A DNA stretch of 7,531 nucleotides from Gammaproteobacteria bacterium (GTDB lineage Bacteria; Pseudomonadota; Gammaproteobacteria; HK1): positions 1 to 7,531 of the forward strand of contig JAGRHX010000096.1 in NCBI GenBank assembly GCA_020444775.1, read 5' to 3'. Positions 1 to 6,094 of this stretch are shown here, one piece after another; the stretch's first letter is position 1, and each line of letters starts with the position of its first letter. The notes beneath the pieces were generated by a model. It did not search any database. It was given only the letters and a program-made list of their open reading frames with translations, and was not told the DNA's origin. Both the position numbers and the translations under genes were made by a program.

Positions 1-378
1 GAGAATCTCGGGCCCGCCATTGGAGCGTTGACCGAGTCCCTTCGCGGTAGCCAAGAATCTACCCGTCTCCTCTCCGAGTCACTGAGCCGACTTGCCATGC
101 TCAACGACCGCGTCGATGCCACACTCCGTGCCGCACGCGATGTCGGACCGACCTCCTCGTCGAAGGACGCTGATCGTATCATTGCCGCGATCGCCCGACT
201 TGAGGAGCGTCTCGATTCATCGGCCACGCCGCGGGCCATTGACCGACGAGAGCTGCCTCACGCTCCGGCGGCCCGGCCACAGGGCGCGGACGCTACACCG
301 CCCGAGCCGTCTCCCCCGCCCACAACCGGTGAGCCTGAGGGCCTAATGGCTCGACTCTCGCGGAAGCTGTTCAGCTGA
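1..378 (+). CDS. zorA: C-terminal tail of a ZorA-like (MotA/TolQ/ExbB-type) motor subunit, 5' partial
   Basis: The reading frame is open from base 1, so this is the last 125 residues of a protein that starts upstream; the internal TTG at 28 is not taken as the start. Seen: residues about 1-70 form a helical stretch with regular hydrophobic spacing (leucines in TESLRGSQ, LLSESL, RLAMLNDRV), then a second short helix (IIAAIARLEERL). A low-complexity Pro/Ala region follows (about 80-112), and the end is a short basic amphipathic segment, GLMARLSRKLFS. Family knowledge: ZorA has a MotA-like membrane domain followed by a long cytoplasmic helical tail that is thought to transmit the motor signal. 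Inference: the ZorA assignment rests mainly on position, since the next gene, 1 nt downstream, is ZorB/MotB-like, and on this coiled-coil tail. No channel domain is visible, so another coiled-coil protein cannot be excluded. Confidence 0.6.
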   Translation, partial: ENLGPAIGALTESLRGSQESTRLLSESLSRLAMLNDRVDATLRAARDVGPTSSSKDADRIIAAIARLEERLDSSATPRAIDRRELPHAPAARPQGADATPPEPSPPPTTGEPEGLMARLSRKLFS

Positions 379-379
379 T

Positions 380-1018
380 ATGGAGTTCCGAGCCGGACAC
401 GCGGACGAGGAGTTCGCGCCGTGGTCGGTCCTGTCGGACATCTCGATCACCATGGTCCTCTTTCTGGTGATTTTCATCGTGCTGCAGTTCCTCCAAACCT
501 ATCGCGACAGTGCGATCAACAGGCAGCTGCGCCTCGAGAAGGAGACAGTGGCCCACGAGATTGTCACGGCAGCCGGTGCCCAGGTCATCCTTGACACGAC
601 GGACTCGCCCGAGCGCCAGCGGCTGACGTTTCGCGACGCAACGCTGTTCGAGACCTGCCAGTCCGCACTCAAGCCCGGAGGGCAGGAGCTTTTGGAGATT
701 GTCGGTAGCGTGCTGGCCAGACATGAAGCGCTCTTTCTCACCGTCAGTGTCGAGGGACATACCGATACACTGCCGACGCCCAATCGCGCGGGGTGTTCGT
801 ATGCGACGAACTGGGAGCTGTCATCTGCTCGCGCGACGTCGGTCGTGGCGCTCTGGTCTGCCAACGGGCTCATCACGAACGCGAAGATGTCCTCGGTCGG
901 AAAGGCCGAGTTCCACCCGATCGACCCGCAGGCCCTCGAACGTAACCGCCGCATCGAGGTACTCCTGACCTATGACCGAGGGTATGTGCAACGAAGGGTC
1001 TTGGGTGATGATCGCTGA
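380..1018 (+). CDS. zorB: ZorB-like MotB/OmpA-domain stator protein
   Basis: This 212-residue protein has the full MotB/ZorB plan. A short cytoplasmic N-terminus (1-18) precedes one transmembrane helix (about 20-39, DISITMVLFLVIFIVLQFL) with Asp20 at its start, the position of the proton-carrying aspartate in MotB and ZorB. Next come a charged linker helix (about 41-66) and a C-terminal OmpA-like peptidoglycan-binding domain (about 80-200). That domain carries EGHTD (125-129), NWELSSARA (144-152) and RNRRIE (188-193), which includes the Asp and Arg that bind diaminopimelate in this family. The expected role is an inner-membrane stator that pairs with ZorA, conducts ions and anchors to the cell wall. 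The ATG lies 1 nt after the upstream stop (TGATATG), which suggests translational coupling. The only two cysteines, Cys93 and Cys139, are both predicted periplasmic. A flagellar MotB is unlikely because the downstream neighbours are a helicase/nuclease and an unknown protein. The OmpA/MotB fold is certain; the Zorya label comes from context. Confidence 0.85.
   Translation: MEFRAGHADEEFAPWSVLSDISITMVLFLVIFIVLQFLQTYRDSAINRQLRLEKETVAHEIVTAAGAQVILDTTDSPERQRLTFRDATLFETCQSALKPGGQELLEIVGSVLARHEALFLTVSVEGHTDTLPTPNRAGCSYATNWELSSARATSVVALWSANGLITNAKMSSVGKAEFHPIDPQALERNRRIEVLLTYDRGYVQRRVLGDDR
993..998 (+). promoter_or_regulatory. ribosome binding site supporting the ATG at 1008
   Basis: GAAGGG sits 9 nt before the ATG at 1008 and inside the end of the zorB-like gene. 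It supports 1008 as the start of the third gene. The in-frame alternatives are weaker: ATG 972 has GAGG 12 nt upstream and would overlap the previous gene by 47 nt, and ATG 984 has GAGGG too close. GTG 1005 is also possible with the same site. Confidence 0.5.
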
Positions 1019-1517
1019 TCACACCGAGGAGCCAAGCGGAGAGCCTGCAGACCTCGGAGCCTGCCTGGTGGCCCTGCGTCAGCGGTTCGTTGCTGGTGCA
1101 GGGGGCACCGCGTCGACTGACGAGGATGTCGTCATTGCTGGCCTGCGCTACCTGGCAGTGCTGGCACTCTGGCCCGCCCATGAGGATCCGTGGCACGTCG
1201 CACTTCGTGGTGCTGAGCGTCTCCGAGCCAGCGTACTCAAGGTATTGCCGGCTCTGAGGGAGGCAACACGCTATCGCCGCTTCCTCGGCGAGCTAGTACG
1301 TGGCGAGATCGGCCTCGCCCCTCCATCGCTTCCCCAGGAGAATCCTGCCCAGTCCATGGGGGTAATTCACGCTGACGCGGTCCTCCCCGATTCCCCGACG
1401 TGGTGGGACAGGGTTCGCCAGGTCCTTGGCCTGCGGCCCCGTCGGACCTATCGGGGCGGTTTCTCCGGAACAATTGGCGTCACCAGCTTCTCGAGCAAGG
1501 ATGAGTCCCCAGAATGA
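1008..1517 (+). CDS. Unrecognised small helical protein, third gene of the Zorya-like operon
   Basis: I do not recognise this protein. With the ATG at 1008 it has 169 residues; an upstream in-frame ATG at 972 would give 181. Seen: a polar, acidic N-terminus (1-15); a mainly helical region (about 16-103) with hydrophobic stretches such as VVIAGLRYLAVLALWP that are too short and broken for a clear membrane span; a Pro-rich linker (about 104-130); a helix with tandem tryptophans, TWWDRVRQVLGLRP (131-144); and a Gly/Ser-rich end. I see no catalytic motif, zinc ligands or signal peptide. It overlaps the zorB-like gene by 11 nt and the helicase gene by 4 nt (ATGA), so it is made with both. Inference: it may be an adaptor linking the ZorA tail to the large effector, the place where ZorF would sit in a type III Zorya layout. 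I cannot confirm homology to ZorF, so no symbol is given. Confidence 0.75.
   Translation: MIADHTEEPSGEPADLGACLVALRQRFVAGAGGTASTDEDVVIAGLRYLAVLALWPAHEDPWHVALRGAERLRASVLKVLPALREATRYRRFLGELVRGEIGLAPPSLPQENPAQSMGVIHADAVLPDSPTWWDRVRQVLGLRPRRTYRGGFSGTIGVTSFSSKDESPE
1514..1517 (+). other. ATGA start/stop overlap
   Basis: The helicase ATG (1514-1516) overlaps the stop codon TGA (1515-1517) of the small protein. AAGGA at 1497-1501 lies 12 nt upstream, rather far for an independent site, so termination-reinitiation is the likely way the helicase is translated. Confidence 0.8.
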
Positions 1518-4500
1518 GTGAGCCTGCCCTCCCAGGAGCTGAGCCGGAGCTCGACCCGGACGTCATTCGGGATCGGCTTGCTCGAGTCTTTCAGTTCTTA
1601 AAGCTCCAGCAGGATGAACGAGTCCCCCCTCCAAGATCTCTCTCGAGCTATCCGTGGCGACTCGACCTCACGTCGCTTCCCGAGCATCCTGCGGTTCAAA
1701 GACGTCCACACGATCCGGAGCACGACTGGCCACTGCTCGAGGTGACTCGTGCTCACGTTGAGACCGCCCCTGCGCCTCCCGGCGTCCTTGAGGGCTGGGT
1801 GAACGACGGCTGGACCGCGATCAATGGCGCGATTGCTGTTGCGGCACGCCGCATCGTCACACCCGGTCCACCTGAAGATGTATTCGAGGAGTTCGAGGAT
1901 GAGCCGGAGAGGGCGGAGGCACTCGAAGCGTGGAAGCAGCGGTGGGTGGAGTGGCAGGCGCGGAACCGCCCCGCTTGGGAGGCTCGCCAGCTCTACGACC
2001 GACTGTTCGAATTGCATGCTGCGCTGGAACGGGATCTCGGCAGCGTGGAGGCCATCGCCGCAGACGTGCACCTGACATGGCAAGGTGCCACACGGGGGCC
2101 GCTCGACCATCCACTGCTTGCACGCCGAATGAAGGTCGAGTTCGACCCCGATACCCCGCTGATCCGAGTCATCGATTTACCAGAGGCCCCGACAGAGTTC
2201 CTCTCGCGGGTCCTGGTCGGTGAGCCTGAGGTGGCCGAGACGGCGCTTCGCGGCCTACAAGAAGGACTCAGAGAGGATCGGGTGCATCCCTTCAGTCCGG
2301 ATGCCGTGCAGGCATGGGGTCGGCGTGTCGTTCAGACGCTGTGGGTCGATGGCAGGTTCGAATCGGGCGTTCCTGATGACCCCGGGCCTCGCCCCGTTGT
2401 CAGTCCGCGTCCCGTTCTCCTGATGCGGAGTCGTGGCGCAGACCTCGCAGAGGTTCTGACCGAGGTGGTCGATCAGATCGGGGCGGGGAGCGACCTGCCC
2501 GCGTCCCTGGTGCAGATCGTCGGAGGAACGGCCGTTGCGAGGCCAGGCGTCACGCTCGGGTCGGGTGGCTGGTCAACGGTCGCACCGCCCGAGGTGCTGT
2601 TCGGGAAGGCCGCCAATCGGGAGCAGCTCAAGCTTGTCCAAGAGCTCGATCGGCATGATGCCGTGCTCGTGCAGGGCCCTCCCGGCACCGGCAAGAGTCA
2701 TACGATCGCCAACCTGATCGGACATCTGACCGCACAGGGAAAGACTGTGCTGGTCACCAGTCAGAAGGGCAAGGCGCTGAATGTCCTCAAAGGCCATCTG
2801 ATTTCGGCGCTCCAGCCGCTCGCAGTAAGTGTGATCAAGGAAGAAGGGTCAAAGCCACTCAAGAACGCGGCATCAGCGCTACTGGAGGGGATGGCCCAGA
2901 CCCAAGACGAACTCTCGGCCGAGGATGTCCGACTTACGTCGCTCCGGAGTGATCTGCATGCGATGATCGAGAAACTGACACGCGAGATCCTCGCATGCGT
3001 CCAGGGTGAATATCGCGAAATTCGGACGGGATACACCCCGCTCAGGCCTGCCGAGGCGGCCAAGCGGCTCGTCGAGGAAGTCGGTCGATCCGATTGGCTC
3101 CCCGGCCCGCTCTCACCTGAGACCGCATCGCCGCTGACGCCCGAGGAGACTGACCGGCTCTACCACCTGACGGCAAGCATCGATCCCGAGGTGGAGGCGG
3201 CAATCGAGGATGGTGTCCCCGCGGTGACCGACTTGCCGACACTGTCGGACTTCAGTGCGCTACTGGAGCAAGAGCGAGCGTTCGATGTTGCCGGCGCGTC
3301 GTGGGATCAATGGACGACGCCATTGCCCGAAGATGCTGCGGCGCATCGACGGCACGAGGACGCCTGCCGATCAGCCCTTGGCCGGGTCACCCGCCTGCGC
3401 CAGGAGCTCGCGGCACTCGAGCCATGGGAGGAGCCACTCCTCGACGTCGCGCTGCGCGCGGAAGGCACGCCCCCCTGGCTCAATCAGGCGGTCGAGAGTA
3501 TCGCCACATGGCATGATCTCGTGCGGTCTGAGCGGCAGGTGCGCATCGACCATGAGGTCGTGCTGCGCCCGGGAACCGATCCCCAGCGCCTCGAAGATCT
3601 GCTGTCCAAGGAGGTCGCGAAGCTGGGTGGGTCCTCCCACATCTCGCAGTGGCGGCGCCTGTTCAACGGAGATGCCAAGGAGGTCATGGCCAGCGCCACC
3701 GTAAATGGGCACCCCCCCATGTCGTCACGAGAGCTGGAGTTGGTCAGGAAGGTGCTGCACTTCTCCGGACAGCGGCGCCAGCACGCCCGGCAATGGGCTG
3801 AGCTCGTGCCCGGTGGCCCAGCGCTCCCTGACGATGAGGGGCAGAGCCTGGCCCTCCGGCGACGGTTGGAGCATCGTGCCGGGCTGGCACCTGAGTGGTT
3901 CGCTCTGCGGGCTGAGCTTCCACCAACGCTGGGGTTGTCCCCGAGTGCCCTTGATCGGGCTGGGGCTCCCGGGATCGAGTCCTTGCCACTGTTGCGCGAA
4001 GTCCGGCGCCTCGTCGCTGGCTTGGAGACGATGCTCCAGGACCGTCTTCAGGGCCTCAAGTCACGCGCAGCATCCATGCTGCTTGCCGAGGCGATCAGTC
4101 AGCTCCAGGCCGGCCCCACGCAACTGGCCCGGGAAGCGGCTCGGATCCTCCACGCCCGGGACCTGCCGTCATACGAGCGTTTCCTGGCGATCCGTGTCGA
4201 GCTTGAGCGCCAGGAGGCGCTCGTGTCGGAGCGCAAGCGGTTGCTCGGTCGCCTGCGGCCAACGGCACCTGGATGGGCCGAGGCTCTGCGCACTCGCGCG
4301 GACGGTCACAATGATGGCGTCTGTCCCGGACCCGTGATCGAAGCGTGGATCTATCGTCAGGCTGCCGAGGAGCTGGAGCGTCGGCACGCGGTCGACCTTG
4401 ATCAGCTGCAGGTCGACCTGCGAGAGTGCCAGCAGCAGCTTCTGGAGATCACCTCGCGGTTGATTGCAACTCGCACATGGCAGCACCTCCTGCAGGATCG

Positions 4501-6058
4501 ATTGCCTCGAAACAAGCAGGACCTGTTGACCTATACGCAGTTGATGCACCGGTACGGCAAGGGTACCGGAAAGCTTGCATGGCAGCTGCTTCGCCAGGCT
4601 CGAACCCATCTGGAGCAGGCAAGGCGGGCGGTTCCCATCTGGATCATGCCGATGGATCGTGTCTTCGAGTCATTCCGGCCCGAGTCACAGCTCTTTGATG
4701 TGGTGATTGTCGACGAGGCGAGCCAGTGTGATCTCACTGGCCTGCTTGCGTACTATATCGCCCGGAAGGTCGTCGTCGTCGGGGACCACGAGCAGGTCCA
4801 ACCCTCGGCGGTCGGCATGGACCTCGATACGACGGAGGAGCTGCGCCAGTCCTACCTGTACGATGTCCCGGGAAGCGCCCTGTTTCGTCCGGATACCTCG
4901 ATCTACGACTTTGCACGAACGTCGTTCGGCGGCCAGCTGATGCTGCGCGAGCACTTCCGGTGCGTTCCCGACATCATCGCGTTCAGCAACGGGTTGTCCT
5001 ATGACGGAGAGATCCGAGCGCTTCGCCCCGCCAGTGCCGCTCCCGCACCCCACGTCGTCGAACACGTCGTCCCCCGTTTGAGTCTGGGCGATCGTGACAA
5101 GACCAACGTCGCCGAGGCCCTGTGGATTGTCGCGCTCGTCACTGCGATGACGGAACACTCGCGGTACCGCGACAGAAGCATTGGCGTCGTCTCCCTCCTC
5201 TACGCGGAGCAGGTCAAAGAACTCGAATCGGCCATGCTGAAGCACGTGCCGGCAGCCCTGCTGGCTCGACATAACATCGTCTGCGGGTCGCCCAGCCAAT
5301 TTCAGGGCGACGAGCGCGATGTGATGCTGCTGTCCATGGTGTCACGGCCATCAGGGGGTCCCCAACGGCTGCTGTCGGAGCACATCTTCAAGTCGCGCTT
5401 CAACGTCGCGGCGAGCCGTGCGCGTGACCAGCTCTGGGTGGTGCATTCCCTCGATCCGGAGATCGACCTGAAAGAGGGCGATCTGCGGCGGGCGCTCATC
5501 AAGCATGTCCGTGATCCCGGGGCGCTGCGCAGGGTGTACGAAGAGAAGGCGGAGCAGGCGGAGTCACCCTTCGAGAAAGAGGTGTTGAGGCGCCTGATCG
5601 ATGCCGGCTTTGAGGTAACGCCGCAGCACCAGGTGGGCTTCTATCGCATCGACATCGTGGTCTGGGATGGGGATCGCCGGCTGGCCATCGAGTGCGATGG
5701 TGAGCGCTATCACACGCTCGACGATCTGCCGAGGGACCTCGCCCGACAGGCAACGCTGGAGCGCCTCGGCTGGACATTTGTCCGGATCCGGGGGAGTCAG
5801 TGGTATGGCGACCGCGATGCCGCCTGGAGATGGCTCAAGGACAAGCTGGCTCGGCATGAGATCGCACCGCGCGATGCCGACCTGCCTGGGCACGCCGAGC
5901 CGGGCGGTGAAGTCGAGTACCAGCTGCTGGGCCGCGCCCGCGAGTTGCTGGCCGAGTGGGGTCACGGGGACCTCGTGCCGCCGGTGGAGCCGGTCGCACC
6001 AGTCGTGCTGGGAGACCAGCAGGCAGTGGATCCCGAGCCGCATTTGCCTGAGGCGTAG
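1514..6058 (+). CDS. Large SF1 (Upf1/DNA2-like) helicase with C-terminal Vsr/DUF559-type nuclease domain
   Basis: This 1514-residue protein is predicted to be a cytoplasmic ATP-dependent DNA translocase/nuclease and the effector of the operon. The N-terminal region (1-350) resembles that of large bacterial AAA_11/AAA_12 helicases, with a HPLLARRMKVEFD segment near 201. Helicase motifs in order: Walker A GPPGTGKS (388-395); motif Ia TVLVTSQKGKAL (411-422); a helical, Arg/Leu/Glu-rich insert of about 600 residues; the family-typical lead-in PIWIMP (1041-1046); Walker B VDEASQ (1066-1071); motif III GDHEQVQP (1090-1097); motif IV LREHFRC (1144-1150); motif V QFQGDE (1262-1267); motif VI FNVAASRAR (1296-1304). 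The C-terminal domain (about 1351-1450) has a PD-(D/E)XK pattern with Glu1354, Asp1380 and the ECDGERYH block (1393-1400), as in REase_MTES_1575/DUF559/Vsr-like nucleases. An acidic, Pro-rich end follows. All key residues are present, so both activities look intact. It may correspond to ZorG of a type III Zorya, but I cannot verify this, so the symbol is left empty. Confidence 0.93.
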   Translation: MSEPALPGAEPELDPDVIRDRLARVFQFLKLQQDERVPPPRSLSSYPWRLDLTSLPEHPAVQRRPHDPEHDWPLLEVTRAHVETAPAPPGVLEGWVNDGWTAINGAIAVAARRIVTPGPPEDVFEEFEDEPERAEALEAWKQRWVEWQARNRPAWEARQLYDRLFELHAALERDLGSVEAIAADVHLTWQGATRGPLDHPLLARRMKVEFDPDTPLIRVIDLPEAPTEFLSRVLVGEPEVAETALRGLQEGLREDRVHPFSPDAVQAWGRRVVQTLWVDGRFESGVPDDPGPRPVVSPRPVLLMRSRGADLAEVLTEVVDQIGAGSDLPASLVQIVGGTAVARPGVTLGSGGWSTVAPPEVLFGKAANREQLKLVQELDRHDAVLVQGPPGTGKSHTIANLIGHLTAQGKTVLVTSQKGKALNVLKGHLISALQPLAVSVIKEEGSKPLKNAASALLEGMAQTQDELSAEDVRLTSLRSDLHAMIEKLTREILACVQGEYREIRTGYTPLRPAEAAKRLVEEVGRSDWLPGPLSPETASPLTPEETDRLYHLTASIDPEVEAAIEDGVPAVTDLPTLSDFSALLEQERAFDVAGASWDQWTTPLPEDAAAHRRHEDACRSALGRVTRLRQELAALEPWEEPLLDVALRAEGTPPWLNQAVESIATWHDLVRSERQVRIDHEVVLRPGTDPQRLEDLLSKEVAKLGGSSHISQWRRLFNGDAKEVMASATVNGHPPMSSRELELVRKVLHFSGQRRQHARQWAELVPGGPALPDDEGQSLALRRRLEHRAGLAPEWFALRAELPPTLGLSPSALDRAGAPGIESLPLLREVRRLVAGLETMLQDRLQGLKSRAASMLLAEAISQLQAGPTQLAREAARILHARDLPSYERFLAIRVELERQEALVSERKRLLGRLRPTAPGWAEALRTRADGHNDGVCPGPVIEAWIYRQAAEELERRHAVDLDQLQVDLRECQQQLLEITSRLIATRTWQHLLQDRLPRNKQDLLTYTQLMHRYGKGTGKLAWQLLRQARTHLEQARRAVPIWIMPMDRVFESFRPESQLFDVVIVDEASQCDLTGLLAYYIARKVVVVGDHEQVQPSAVGMDLDTTEELRQSYLYDVPGSALFRPDTSIYDFARTSFGGQLMLREHFRCVPDIIAFSNGLSYDGEIRALRPASAAPAPHVVEHVVPRLSLGDRDKTNVAEALWIVALVTAMTEHSRYRDRSIGVVSLLYAEQVKELESAMLKHVPAALLARHNIVCGSPSQFQGDERDVMLLSMVSRPSGGPQRLLSEHIFKSRFNVAASRARDQLWVVHSLDPEIDLKEGDLRRALIKHVRDPGALRRVYEEKAEQAESPFEKEVLRRLIDAGFEVTPQHQVGFYRIDIVVWDGDRRLAIECDGERYHTLDDLPRDLARQATLERLGWTFVRIRGSQWYGDRDAAWRWLKDKLARHEIAPRDADLPGHAEPGGEVEYQLLGRARELLAEWGHGDLVPPVEPVAPVVLGDQQAVDPEPHLPEA

Positions 6059-6094
6059 GAGCGGCTCGAGTCCCCTGACCCAAGTCGAGGATCT
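6059..6094. other. Convergent intergenic gap with no clear terminator
   Basis: These 36 nt separate the helicase stop from the hsdR stop on the opposite strand. The only self-complementarity I see is a 5-bp match (CTCGA at 6065-6069 with TCGAG at 6085-6089) around a 15-nt loop with no T-run on either side. Termination must happen by another route or inside the neighbouring genes. Confidence 0.6.

Noticed and set aside
972..974. ATG at 972 as the start of the third gene (181 residues).
   Set aside because: It would overlap the zorB-like gene by 47 nt and has only a distant GAGG; ATG 1008 has a better-placed GAAGGG. It remains possible.
380..1018. The MotB/OmpA-like protein as a flagellar stator or ordinary outer-membrane OmpA protein.
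   Set aside because: The membrane helix with Asp20 excludes a plain OmpA porin, and the downstream neighbours are defence-type genes with overlapping reading frames, not flagellar genes.
4554..4575. GKGTGK in the helicase (residues 1015-1020) looks like a second P-loop.
   Set aside because: It lacks the Walker A spacing and a following Ser/Thr after the lysine. It lies just before the PIWIMP and Walker B block, where a similar Gly/Lys segment is usual in this helicase family. The real Walker A is at 388-395.
4685..5299. A 204-residue open frame on the - strand opposite the helicase motifs.
   Set aside because: It is a shadow of the conserved Walker B to motif IV coding region, with no domain of its own.
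6065..6089. CTCGA/TCGAG inverted repeat as a bidirectional terminator.
   Set aside because: Only 5 bp of stem around a 15-nt loop, with no T-run on either strand.
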